A stretch of 64,000 nt of DNA from Dyella halodurans (GCF_026283925.1 NZ_JAPDPF010000002.1:434001-498000); one strand, 5' to 3'. Numbered from the stretch's first letter, positions 28,873 through 38,803 are shown. The notes: a model not told the origin generated them from the sequence alone. Program-made: numbers and translations.

Positions 28873-29477
28873 CGCAAAGCATCGAAATTGACGGCAAAAC
28901 GCTTGTGGCCAATTGCGACGCGCGCTGGGACGTCGCGGCCAGATCCATGCTTGACTCCCTGGCCTCCATGCATCGAAGCGGACCTCGACTAAGGCCCGGG
29001 TCGCATATCGACTTTGGATGGGCGATGCTGCAGATCGAAGCGCACGCGGATCATTGGGTCGTTTGCGAACCCGACTACAGTCAGGCTCCACTCCAATGGA
29101 AGCCACAAGTGGACGAAACGATCTGGACGTTGAACCATCAAGCCGCACTACACGCAAAACTGCCTGAAGTAGCCGTTGAGCGCACAAGGGGCGATCAACA
29201 GTTTCACCTTGCGCCCGATGCGCTATTTGCAGACATCGCCTACCTGCGCCGGCTTCCTCCTTCTTCCGCACGGGACAGCGGCTGGTATGCCACGACCAGT
29301 AGGGACTCCACGAATGCGGTGCTTCAACAGACGCAACCTGCGTTGGCTGGAAGCCTTCTTGAGGTGGAACCGGAATGGACGGCTGTACTTAATCTACCCG
29401 TAGGCTTCGTCGCCCAATTCGATCACGATCGACTCGTCGCGGTGTTCGATGCCCGACGCAACCTGGTTTATCCCTAA
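28869..29477 (+). CDS. Putative immunity protein for the HNH-like cargo
   Basis: 202 aa, starting GTG 28869 inside the cargo stop (GTGA) with AGGGG upstream. No signal peptide or membrane segment is visible; the protein is acidic, with Trp-rich strands ('DFGWAMLQIEAHADHWVVCE', 'SGWYATTSRDSTN', 'LPVGFVAQFDHD'). I do not recognise the family with confidence; the 'L-P-x-G-F' ending loosely recalls Imm33-like (DUF2185) proteins. The tight coupling to a toxin-like C-terminus, and its being the last gene of the operon, make a cognate immunity role the simplest reading. The end overlaps the convergent regulator gene by three bases. Confidence 0.6.
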   Translation: MTQSIEIDGKTLVANCDARWDVAARSMLDSLASMHRSGPRLRPGSHIDFGWAMLQIEAHADHWVVCEPDYSQAPLQWKPQVDETIWTLNHQAALHAKLPEVAVERTRGDQQFHLAPDALFADIAYLRRLPPSSARDSGWYATTSRDSTNAVLQQTQPALAGSLLEVEPEWTAVLNLPVGFVAQFDHDRLVAVFDARRNLVYP

Positions 29478-30859
29478 GGAAGTATTTCGCTCCTGCCTCG
29501 AAACCGTTCGGGAGCGATATCGTGCTTTCGCATCAATGCGAAAAACGCCCGTCGGTTCTTCTTGGCATCGAGCGCGGCATGGGTAATGTTTCCGGCGTTC
29601 AAGATGAGCAAGCGTTCGATGTAGGTTTTTTCGAATGCCTCAACCATCCGCGCCTTCGCGACACGGAAGGACTCGACGTTATCGTCGTCAGGCCTGTCGC
29701 AAGGAAGCTGCAAATCATCGGCGCCGATGAATGCACCTTGGCAAAACAACACGGCTCGCTCGATCACGTTGTGCAGTTCGCGCACATTGCCCGGCCAATC
29801 GTAGCTGGCGAGCTTGCGCAGCGCTCGGACGGTGAGGCTGGGCATGGCGCGGTGGCGTTGATGGCAATCATTCTCGATGAAGTGGCGCGCGAGTTCCGGA
29901 ATGTCGTCGCGCCGTTCGCGCAATGCTGGCAAGGTCAAGTTAAGTACGTTGAGGCGAAAGTAGAGATCGCTGCGGAAGACGCCCCGCTCGACCATGGTCG
30001 CGATCTGATGGTTACTGGCGGCGATTACCCGCACATCAGCACGGCAGGTGGTGCAGCTTCCGACGGGGCGGTATTCCTTTTCCTGTAGGAAACGCAGCAG
30101 CTTGGTTTGCGCGCCGAGCGGCAGCGAATCGATTTCATCGAGGAGCAGCGTGCCGCCTTCGGCTTCGCGCACCAGTCCGCTGCGTGCCGCGTGCGCGGAG
30201 GTGTAGGCGCCGCGCGTGCAGCCGAACAATTCGCTTTCCATCAGCTCGGTGGGAATGGCGCCGCAGTTAACCGCTACCAGCGGGCGCGAAGCACGCGGCG
30301 AGAGGTAATGCACCGCCCGTGCGAACACTTCCTTGCCGGTTCCAGTTTCGCCCAGGATCAATACGCTGGCGTCACAGTTGGCGACGATCGGCAATGCCGA
30401 CAGTTGTTTCACGAAGCTGGCACTGGAGCCGATCAACTGATGCGCGCGAGCGACGTTGATCACGGCCGATTCGTCCAGACTTGGATGCGCCAGCAAGAAG
30501 CCGGCCGCGCGCTGCACGCGCGTGCACAACTCGGTATCCGGATAGGGCGACGACACGAAGTCGAAAACGCCCACGCCGAGCAATGCAGCGATCTGTTCCG
30601 AACCAAGGTCTGCACAGACCGCGACGATGTTGCAAGCCGGCATGGCTGAACGCAGCTGCGCGATAGTCATCATCGCCAGCGCTAGCGCTTCGGATTCGAC
30701 CGTAAGCACCACAAGATCGCATAGCATCGGCCCCGCCAGCTGCGGTTGCCAGAAGACATTTATTCCAAGAGTCGCTTGCGCGCACAGCACATCGTAGGCA
30801 TGGCGGGCCAACGCCTCGTGCTCTCCTACCTCCACAACCCCGCAAGTCAGCGTTTCCAT
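29474..30859 (-). CDS. Sigma-54-dependent activator (NtrC family, atypical GAYTSA loop)
   Basis: 461 aa from ATG 30859; an in-frame extension to 31003 is possible. An N-terminal receiver-like domain (~1-130) lacks an obvious Asp-box. The AAA+ domain has Walker A GETGTGKE (~170), Walker B 'GGTLLLDEID', and the sigma-54 contact loop reads G-A-Y-T-S-A rather than GAFTGA. The C-terminus ends with a Fis-like helix-turn-helix ('GNITHAALDAKKNRRAFFAL'). It converges on the eCIS operon and is the best candidate for its regulator, activating RNA polymerase with sigma-54. The loop's F-to-Y change is tolerated in known activators; G-to-S is unusual. Confidence 0.88.
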   Translation of the reverse strand: METLTCGVVEVGEHEALARHAYDVLCAQATLGINVFWQPQLAGPMLCDLVVLTVESEALALAMMTIAQLRSAMPACNIVAVCADLGSEQIAALLGVGVFDFVSSPYPDTELCTRVQRAAGFLLAHPSLDESAVINVARAHQLIGSSASFVKQLSALPIVANCDASVLILGETGTGKEVFARAVHYLSPRASRPLVAVNCGAIPTELMESELFGCTRGAYTSAHAARSGLVREAEGGTLLLDEIDSLPLGAQTKLLRFLQEKEYRPVGSCTTCRADVRVIAASNHQIATMVERGVFRSDLYFRLNVLNLTLPALRERRDDIPELARHFIENDCHQRHRAMPSLTVRALRKLASYDWPGNVRELHNVIERAVLFCQGAFIGADDLQLPCDRPDDDNVESFRVAKARMVEAFEKTYIERLLILNAGNITHAALDAKKNRRAFFALMRKHDIAPERFRGRSEILP

Positions 30860-31276
30860 GGATATGGCCCCGCGGCGCACGCGCCGGCTAGACAGATCCT
30901 GCTGCAAGGACACTTCAGTGATACCGGCGTTGCCGCGATGCTCACCTGGAACGCTGTTCGCTCGCCCTGTTGTCCCCTGCGACCCACCTCGCGCGGCAAC
31001 CAAATTTAATCAAGGTCCCGTGACGATCGAGTAAACGTGCCTTGGTTGGTGATGAGAGCTACGAATACCCTCAGCGACGCAATGCTTTCTGGCGTGGCAC
31101 CAGCTTTGCTTCTTTTTGTAGTGCGCGTGATCGCACCATGCCCCGGTGCGTGCACCAGCTTTATTCGGATGAGGTCTTCTGATACGTGGCCTATCTGCAC
31201 CAGCGCGCACCAATCGCCGCACCAAGACGCTCGGCGTGAGCTCGGGACTACCCTCCCCGGCATTCGTTCGGGCCGG
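30860..31276. other. Intergenic region upstream of the sigma-54 activator
   Basis: 417 bases between the activator and the LysR 3' end. It holds the sigma-54 promoter candidate described separately. No convincing gene is seen; short frames on both strands have poor composition and no ribosome sites. Confidence 0.6.
31095..31110 (+). promoter_or_regulatory. Sigma-54 (-24/-12) promoter candidate
   Basis: TGGCAC-c-agct-TTGCT matches the consensus TGGCACG-N4-TTGCW with exact GG-N10-GC spacing (GG 31096-31097, GC 31108-31109). Transcription would run rightward from about 31121. No + strand gene follows before the LysR gene's 3' end, so the product would be a non-coding or antisense RNA. A 6-bp hairpin (31132-31137 with 31145-31150) lies just after the predicted start. 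Confidence 0.5.
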
Positions 31277-32167
31277 CTATGGATAGCGCAAGGCCTCTCG
31301 CAGCAAGGTGAAAGCAGGTGAGCTCTGGCGCCTACTGGGATAGTAAAGGTGGTATCCGGGAAACGGCGGGCACCAGTCAGGGAGCACGCGTATCAAGCGC
31401 CCCTTCGTGATGTGCGCCTGCACCAGGTCTTCGGGCATGTAGGCCAGCCCCAACCCTTTGAGCGCGGCGTCCAGTCGCATGGCGATGTTGTTGAACACCA
31501 GTTGTCCCTCGACGCGTACTTTCAGCTCTTCCCCTTTCTTCTCGAACTCCCAGGCGAAGATGCCGCCGTACGTTGGCAGACGAATGGTGATGCAGTTGTG
31601 CCTAATCAGGTCACGCGGGGTCTTAGGCCGCGGATGTTGAGCGAAGTAGGCGGGCGACCCGACCACAGCCATGCGTACGTCGGGACCGATGCGCAGCGCA
31701 ATCATGTCCTTGGCTACCTGCCCACCCAGGCGTACACCGGCGTCGTAGCCCTCGGCCACGATGTCGGTCAGGCCGTAGTCGACGATCACCTCGATCTGGA
31801 TGTCCGGGTGGCTGGGCAGGATCTTCGCCAGCACGGGTTGTAGAACCGAGATGGCCGCATGCTCGTCTGCGGTGATGCGCAATTTGCCTGCCGGCTTGTC
31901 CCGGAATTCGTTGAGCGAGGCCAGCTCGGTGTTGATCTCGTCGAAGCGAGGAGCGACTACCCGAAGCAGGTGTTCACCAGCCTCTGTTGGCGAAACGCTG
32001 CGAGTCGTGCGCGCCAGGAGGCGCACGCCCAGCCGCTCTTCCAATTGACGCATGGAGCGGCTCAGTGCGGGCTGTGACATGCCGAGCTTGGCCGCCGCGC
32101 GAGTAAAGCTGCGCTCTTGCGCCACGACCGCGAAGATCGCCAGCTGGTCGTAGCTTTCGGTGGGCAT
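31277..32167 (-). CDS. LysR-family transcriptional regulator
   Basis: 296 aa. The N-terminal winged helix is clear: 'FTRAAAKLGMSQPALSRSMR' at ~20-40, then 'RLGVRLLARTTRSVSPTEAG'. The rest is a LysR substrate-binding domain with 'YDAGVRLGG' and 'LGLAYMPEDL'. The ATG at 32167 faces the aldo/keto reductase across 87 bases, a usual arrangement in which LysR controls the divergent gene and itself. The ligand is unknown. Confidence 0.95.
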   Translation of the reverse strand: MPTESYDQLAIFAVVAQERSFTRAAAKLGMSQPALSRSMRQLEERLGVRLLARTTRSVSPTEAGEHLLRVVAPRFDEINTELASLNEFRDKPAGKLRITADEHAAISVLQPVLAKILPSHPDIQIEVIVDYGLTDIVAEGYDAGVRLGGQVAKDMIALRIGPDVRMAVVGSPAYFAQHPRPKTPRDLIRHNCITIRLPTYGGIFAWEFEKKGEELKVRVEGQLVFNNIAMRLDAALKGLGLAYMPEDLVQAHITKGRLIRVLPDWCPPFPGYHLYYPSRRQSSPAFTLLREALRYP

Positions 32168-32182
32168 TTATCCACTCCTGTT

Positions 32183-32201
32183 ATAAACCCTTTCCGATTA
32201 T
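32183..32201. promoter_or_regulatory. LysR-type operator candidate
   Basis: ATAA-N11-TTAT, a perfect inverted repeat with 11-base spacing as expected for a LysR box, lies in the middle of the divergent LysR/reductase intergenic region, 16 bases from the LysR start. Confidence 0.45.
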
Positions 32202-32233
32202 GCCATCTAGTGTGATGAATCCTTCGGTCCTAA

Positions 32234-33574
<1,341 letters not shown>

Positions 33575-33758
33575 AGAGTTCGACGTTGAATTTCACGAGA
33601 CATGGATCCGATCCTCTCACCAGTGAAAGGCTGCCTCTCGGTTTTCCCATCTAGTGGACGAATCTGAAAGAGCCTAGCTTTTCACGCATCCGGCCAGCCC
33701 GCGAAAGCGTAAAGCCACCAGCTTGGTGACCGGCATTTGCTTCCTTTCGGAGACCCCC

Positions 33759-34382
33759 ATGTCCGTCACCACGTATCCCGCCCACCGCACCGCCTACCTC
33801 CTGGTGGATCCGTACAACGACTTTCTTTCCGAAGGCGGCAAGGTCTATTCGCACATTGAGCCGGTGGCCAAGGAAGTTGGTTTGCTCGACAACCTGCGCA
33901 AGCTGGACCGTGAGGTCCGCAAGCAGGATATTCCGATCTTTTTCGTGCCGCATCGCCGTTGGGAGCCAGGCGACTACGAGGGCTGGGACCATCCAACCCC
34001 AAACCAGATGAAAGTGCTGAAGGTTCATCTCTTTGAGCGCGGTCAATGGGGTGGCGAGTGGCATTCGGAATTCGCACCCAAGCCGGGGGACACCATCGTG
34101 CAGGAGCACTGGGGATCCAGCGGTTTTGCCAATACCGATCTCGATCTCCGCCTCAAGCAAAAAGGCATCACGCATGTGATCGTCGCGGGCCTTCTGGCGA
34201 ATACCTGCATCGAGTGCACCGCCCGCTATGCGAGCGAAATGGGCTACCACGTCACACTGGTCCGCGATGCGACGGCGGCATTCAATTCAGAAATGATGCA
34301 CGCCGCGCATGAGCTCAACGGTCCGACCTTCGCCCACGCCATCGTGACAACGAACGAATTGGTCGCGAACCTCGGCGCATAA
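33759..34382 (+). CDS. Isochorismatase-family cysteine hydrolase
   Basis: 207 aa from ATG 33759 (GGAG upstream; ATG 33723 is less likely). It shows the catalytic Asp in 'LLVDPYNDFL' and the nucleophile Cys in 'GLLANTCIECTARYA' near residue 147. The middle catalytic Lys position of the family falls in 'IVQEHWGSSGF', where no Lys is seen, a feature of a recognisable subgroup. Substrate is probably an amide or an isochorismate-like ester, unknown here. It lies just inside the left direct repeat. Confidence 0.9.
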   Translation: MSVTTYPAHRTAYLLVDPYNDFLSEGGKVYSHIEPVAKEVGLLDNLRKLDREVRKQDIPIFFVPHRRWEPGDYEGWDHPTPNQMKVLKVHLFERGQWGGEWHSEFAPKPGDTIVQEHWGSSGFANTDLDLRLKQKGITHVIVAGLLANTCIECTARYASEMGYHVTLVRDATAAFNSEMMHAAHELNGPTFAHAIVTTNELVANLGA

Positions 34383-35533
34383 GCGATCCTCGGTGATCAA
34401 AAAGCGCCCCCTGCTTTCTCGAGCTCCAAGCCCGGAAAACTCGCCAGCGGAGGCGCACTTCGCGCAATGGCGACGACTACGAAACGGTGATTAGCCATGC
34501 GCTTGACCGGAAGCCTCTTTGTCGGTGACAGCGAAATCGCGGCCGCCAAGGGCACCTTGAAGGCCCTCAGTCCCGCAATGAACCCATCCGTTGAAGTGGA
34601 TTTTGCGCTTGGCGGCCCCTCCATGCTCGTTGGCATGGATGGCGAATGTCGGGTCGGAATGACGTCCATTGAACGCCCCCATCGACCGATGAATGATCAG
34701 CATTTTCCCGAAGAGTTAATACCCGAGCCGCTCCAAGAAGCCAATCCGCTGGGTATGCCCCGGCGGGGGGATGGCCAGTAACCATGGGCGCATCGAGGAA
34801 GTAAGCACATGGCTAGCAAACGTCCGGCCTGGATGCCAAGCACGCCGGTGCTCCTGGTCTCAATCCTGCTTCTTTCGACGTTCGACTACGTGACGTGGAC
34901 CATCTGCGTCGGTGATGTAAATTTGGTCAACGATGTCACGGGATGGGAAGCACCCGACGATGATCGCCTTCCCACCCAAATCGACGCGTTGGTCTCCACC
35001 ACGCTTGGGACGCCTCTGGGCTCCCCGACGAAACCCATGTCGGTCCCAAACGGCTCCGCTTTCCCTGCCGGAAATTCGCACCCTCCGGACAGCTTCGATA
35101 GCCGATCACGTAACCCTGACGGCCGTTTCGACGTCAAGCCAATCCAGCCCGGTACCTGCACGGCGGTCAAGACGCGCAAGGGCCACGATTTACTCACGGC
35201 AAGGTCGTGACTGCGCTATCCAAGGCGCTCCCGAAAAGGTCCGATCGCTGCTCCGGAACAGCCCCAGTCAAGTGCAGTGCGCTCAGCCTCATTCGGCCAG
35301 AATGGCGACTGTACCGCCCAGGATGACTTGCCCTAATCATTCATCCCAACCCGGTGAAACCGATCCATCCCTGATGCATCTGATCGACCCATGGCTGAGA
35401 GGTCTTGGGCGCGCATTCAGGGCTGAAAGAGAGCGCTCGATACGTCCCGTTCGCGCAGCCCCATGATTGAGCCCGCCTGGGTGGTGAGGTTGCCTGTGCG
35501 CGTGCGCATGACCTTGCTGGGCGCCGCGGTAAG
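34383..35533. other. Long region without an intact gene
   Basis: 1151 bases between the cysteine hydrolase and the NiCoT gene. Frames of 60-180 codons exist on both strands but none has a family motif, a ribosome site and steady codon usage. The part at 34497-34628 resembles a dehydrogenase N-terminus (listed separately); the rest looks decayed. Confidence 0.6.
34497..34628 (+). pseudogene. Remnant of an aldehyde dehydrogenase N-terminus
   Basis: The first 44 codons read 'LTGSLFVGDSEIAAAKGTL' then 'ALSPAMNPSVEVDFALGG', which resembles the start of 2,5-dioxovalerate (alpha-ketoglutaric semialdehyde) dehydrogenases ('TGxLxIGG...GxxxAxxPATG...F..GG'). After this the frame loses similarity. The neighbouring enolase-superfamily gene fits a former sugar-acid pathway. 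Recognition is by eye only. Confidence 0.3.
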
Positions 35534-36604
35534 CTACTCCAGTCGGGAAAGCCTCCATAGGACCACTGAAGCCAGCCACGTCAACAGAAGAATGCCGACT
35601 ACCGCGAAGCCGAGCCAACTTATGTCCATCTTCTCGATGAAGCCAGCCGCTGACCCCGATGCTTCTGAGATATTGACAACGGCCTGAAGCAATTCAATGG
35701 TGCCGATAATCAAAGCAACGATGACCGAAATGCCGGTAATGGTGATGTTGTAGAAGGTTCTCCGCAGCGGGTTCACGAACGCCCAACGATAAGCCTTGAA
35801 CATCAGCACACCATCCGTCGTGTCCATGAAAGACATGCCGGCCGCAAACAAAATAGGCAGCGAAACCAGGGCAGCAAAGGGAGCGCCGGATGCGGATGCC
35901 CCAGCCGTTGTCGCTAGCAGGCCAACCTCGGAAGCCGTGTCAAATCCCAGGCCGAACAGCAGCCCAATCGGATACATTTGCCAACTTCTGACGACGAATT
36001 TGTCGAAACGACGGCGTAGCAATCGAGCCATGAAGCCACGCCGCGACACCAGCTCGTCGATATGCATGTGCCCTTGATGTCCGGCACCGCCTTGTTTTGT
36101 GGCGCTGATTGTCTGTACCAGACTCCTCAAATTCAGCACGCCCACTGCCAGGAGAAACACGGCTGAGACACCGACCCCGGCGATTCCTCCGAAGTGGCGT
36201 AACGCCGGCATCGCGTGGCGCGTAGCACCACCAGCGACGATTAAAACAAACGAAAGGAGAAGAACTACAGTCGAATGTCCCAGCGAAAAGTAGAAGCCGA
36301 CGCCAAGCGGCGGTTTTTGGCGCTGGACCAGTAGCCGCACCGTATCGTCGATGGCGGCAATATGGTCAGCGTCAAATGCGTGTCGCATACCCAAGAGATA
36401 CGCGGCAAGCCCGAGTCCGATGAGTGCGGGATGCGTGCGGGAGAAATGAAGATAGAATCCCCACCCAAGAAGATGCAGCGCGCCGATAAACCCATAAAAC
36501 GCAATCAGATGCCACCAGTCGGAGCGGGTGAGCGCATGGTCATGCTTGGGAGAGTCGCCATCGTCTTCAACAAGCCGGGCGAGAGGGTGGAATGTAGTCG
36601 ACAT
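35534..36604 (-). CDS. NiCoT-family nickel/cobalt transporter
   Basis: 356 aa membrane protein with about eight hydrophobic segments. Signature motifs of the HoxN/NixA/NicT family are present: 'RHAFDADHIAAID' (H-x4-D-H metal motif), 'LGFDTASEVGLL' and 'LFAAGMSFMDTTDG'. It imports Ni2+ or Co2+ across the inner membrane. It follows the enolase-superfamily gene on the same strand after 65 bases. A His/Asp-rich N-terminus may help metal capture. No riboswitch was recognised upstream. Confidence 0.95.
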   Translation of the reverse strand: MSTTFHPLARLVEDDGDSPKHDHALTRSDWWHLIAFYGFIGALHLLGWGFYLHFSRTHPALIGLGLAAYLLGMRHAFDADHIAAIDDTVRLLVQRQKPPLGVGFYFSLGHSTVVLLLSFVLIVAGGATRHAMPALRHFGGIAGVGVSAVFLLAVGVLNLRSLVQTISATKQGGAGHQGHMHIDELVSRRGFMARLLRRRFDKFVVRSWQMYPIGLLFGLGFDTASEVGLLATTAGASASGAPFAALVSLPILFAAGMSFMDTTDGVLMFKAYRWAFVNPLRRTFYNITITGISVIVALIIGTIELLQAVVNISEASGSAAGFIEKMDISWLGFAVVGILLLTWLASVVLWRLSRLE

Positions 36605-36669
36605 TATGCGAGTTATGCCGGATCCTGCCGCCGAACGCCGACGTGTGATGTGACCGCCGCGCCGAATTG

Positions 36670-37776
36670 TTAGCCATCGGGTAGTCGGTAATCGCGAATA
36701 ACGTTCATATCAGGCTCCAAGCCCAACCCTGGGCCTTGCGGCACCGGGATTCTCCCGGCTTGGGGGCCAAACGTGTCGCCATACCAATGCGCCTCGAGAT
36801 TGAAGGCGCGCCACTCGATCATGGAATCCTTCGTGCCCAACGCGGCTGTCGCATGTATGGCGGCCAACAAACCGGGGCCGTCATAAAACGAATGTGGCAT
36901 GACGGGCACATTGCGCACCGCTGCAATCGGAAACACCTCTCGCAATACGCTAATGCCGCCCATCTTCGCGGGGCTTGGCTGGACATAGTCGACGGCCTCC
37001 ATCGCCAGCATTCGATCGAAGTCGATCAGCGTCGAGACGTTTTCGCCCGCCGCGACTGGAATATGGCAGTGTGCTCGCAATTGTGCGAGGCCACCCCAGT
37101 TCTCTGGTGGCCAAAGGGGCTCCTCCAACCATTTCAGCTTTAGCTCCTCCAGCGGTGCCGCAATGTCCAACGCTTCATTCAGGGTCCAGGCGCAGTTCAC
37201 ATCAACCATCAGCTCGACCTCTGATCCGCACGCTTCGCGGGCGGCACGGATCGCATGAAGATCCATCTCGTGGATCTTTAGGGCACGAAAGCCGGCGCCA
37301 ATGGCCTCCATGACACCTGCTCGCACCAGGGATGGCTCGGAATATCGGACCAGGCTTGCGTAGCACGGAACGTCGATACCGGCTCCGCCCAGCAGCCGGT
37401 ATAGCGGCAAATTGGCGACCTTACCTGCGATATCCCAAAGCGCGATGTCCACGGCGGAGATGCCGTAGCTCAATGGTCCACTGCGTCCAAAGACTTGCAG
37501 CTTCCTATATACGTCGTGCATGACCGGGCCGATTTGCCCTGCGTCCTTTCCGACGCATAAGGGGGCAATCAGTTCGTCGACCGCCAACTTCACCGACCTC
37601 ACGGCGCGAAATCCGAACGCCTCCCCCCAACCTTCAATCCCCTGATCAGTCGTGACTCTTACCAGCAACGAATCGGCCGCCGCCAGATTTTTATCTCCCC
37701 ACGCCGAGTCATCGGATCGGGTTCCCGATCTGAAGGGAATGCGTATCGGCAGCGCCTCGATCTTGGAAATGATCAT
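36670..37776 (-). CDS. Enolase-superfamily enzyme (mandelate racemase/muconate lactonizing type)
   Basis: 368 aa. The capping domain is followed by a TIM-barrel with three metal ligands: Asp in 'LMVDVNCAW', Glu in 'KWLEEPLW' and Glu in 'VAAGENVS'. The second-strand base motif reads K-x-H ('ALKIHEMDL'), and a late-barrel His appears in 'MPHSFYDG', both pointing to an acid-sugar dehydratase or racemase rather than a dipeptide epimerase. It abstracts a proton alpha to a carboxylate, with Mg2+. The substrate cannot be read from sequence. Upstream of a NiCoT gene in the same direction. Confidence 0.88.
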   Translation of the reverse strand: MIISKIEALPIRIPFRSGTRSDDSAWGDKNLAAADSLLVRVTTDQGIEGWGEAFGFRAVRSVKLAVDELIAPLCVGKDAGQIGPVMHDVYRKLQVFGRSGPLSYGISAVDIALWDIAGKVANLPLYRLLGGAGIDVPCYASLVRYSEPSLVRAGVMEAIGAGFRALKIHEMDLHAIRAAREACGSEVELMVDVNCAWTLNEALDIAAPLEELKLKWLEEPLWPPENWGGLAQLRAHCHIPVAAGENVSTLIDFDRMLAMEAVDYVQPSPAKMGGISVLREVFPIAAVRNVPVMPHSFYDGPGLLAAIHATAALGTKDSMIEWRAFNLEAHWYGDTFGPQAGRIPVPQGPGLGLEPDMNVIRDYRLPDG

Positions 37777-37981
37777 GGAGAATTACCGTCGATGCCTCGC
37801 ATCCGTCGTTCCGTGTGGCAATCACCAGCGGGGCAAAATCTCGGGCAGCCCTTTCTTCTCTCGTCAATATCGTTCCGCTCTGTGCCGGCGCCCTACCCTC
37901 ACGATACGTGGCTGCCATTACAGTGCAGCCAAATCATTCGCACAGATCCATTCCTAGCTAAAAACTCGGAGGTCCATTCAA

Positions 37982-38449
37982 CTAGTGACGCTTGGAAATA
38001 CGCGGATCATTATCCGGATCTACATAATCCAGGCCGAGTGGTCCTATCGCGGTGATCTGAGTGATGTATTCACCTGATTTGGCCCAGTGGAAGTGCGGTT
38101 GGTTGCCCGGTAGCACCACGATGCTGCCAGGGCCGTAGGCAACCAGCTTGCTTTCATCGAACTCCTCTCCCAGCCCTATATAAAACACCCCCGACAGTAC
38201 CGTGTAGACGCGGTCTTCCGGATGCTTGTGCGGCATGAATTTGTTGTCGGCCGGCACCTTTACTCGAATCGTATAGGGCCCCGGCTTGCTTGGCTCCCCC
38301 ACCATGATCGCCAAACGGACCGTCGGCGGGTACGCCGGAAACGAGATCCATTGGGCATCTTCGGGCCGTATCGCATGGAACCGGTCCTGGTCTGGCTGGT
38401 GGACGTGCGGTACCACTTTGGTATCAGTGCTTTTTGACTCGCGCATCAT
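37982..38449 (-). CDS. Cupin-domain protein
   Basis: 155 aa from ATG 38449 (or 38446), placed 5-8 bases after a GGAGGA; a longer frame to 38590 has no ribosome site. Two cupin motifs are visible: 'FMPHKHPEDRVYTVLSGVFY' near 85-105 and 'GSIVVLPGNQPHFHWAK' near 122-138, giving His/His/Glu/His metal ligands. Small single-cupin proteins are often sensors or isomerases/dioxygenases for small acids; none can be assigned here. It is divergent from the MmgE/PrpD gene. Confidence 0.9.
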   Translation of the reverse strand: MMRESKSTDTKVVPHVHQPDQDRFHAIRPEDAQWISFPAYPPTVRLAIMVGEPSKPGPYTIRVKVPADNKFMPHKHPEDRVYTVLSGVFYIGLGEEFDESKLVAYGPGSIVVLPGNQPHFHWAKSGEYITQITAIGPLGLDYVDPDNDPRISKRH

Positions 38450-38803
38450 AGCGATCCTCCTGAGCGGCAGGACACAGCCGCCAAGTTCGCCTCCATGACA
38501 GAGGCATCGATTATCGCGTGGTGCCGAACCGCGTGTCGCTGGCACCGACAGAACAGAGAAATCAAAGCAGAACCACTGAGGTGATGCCATCAGACGATGG
38601 TATCAATCACGACTGGGTGTTCGTTCCGACTTCGGCTGGGGCGAAGTCATTCGAAAGCGTGAGATTGGCCGAGTGCCGACACCATCGTCCAATGGAGTTA
38701 TTCGCTCAAGACTGGTCTTATTGATCCGATGATCGGATATGTCTGGAGCGTATCTGCCAGCCATTGAGATTCCTGCTATTTACTCGTCTTGAGGGGAATT
38801 GAG
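38450..38803. other. Divergent intergenic region, cupin / MmgE-PrpD
   Basis: 354 bases. It includes a perfect 7-bp inverted repeat GACTTCG / CGAAGTC (38628-38634, 38642-38648) that could be an operator. No gene or strong promoter was recognised. Confidence 0.5.

Noticed and set aside
1-29477. Intact prophage
   Set aside because: No head, packaging, replication, lysis or integrase gene; AAA+ ATPase, DUF4255 and DUF4157 point to an eCIS.
34809-35210. 133-aa + strand frame and several minus-strand frames in the same place
   Set aside because: No motif, no ribosome site, composition changes along the frame; treated as decayed DNA.
38628-38648. GACTTCG/CGAAGTC inverted repeat as a terminator
   Set aside because: No T-run and it lies between divergent genes; at most an operator.
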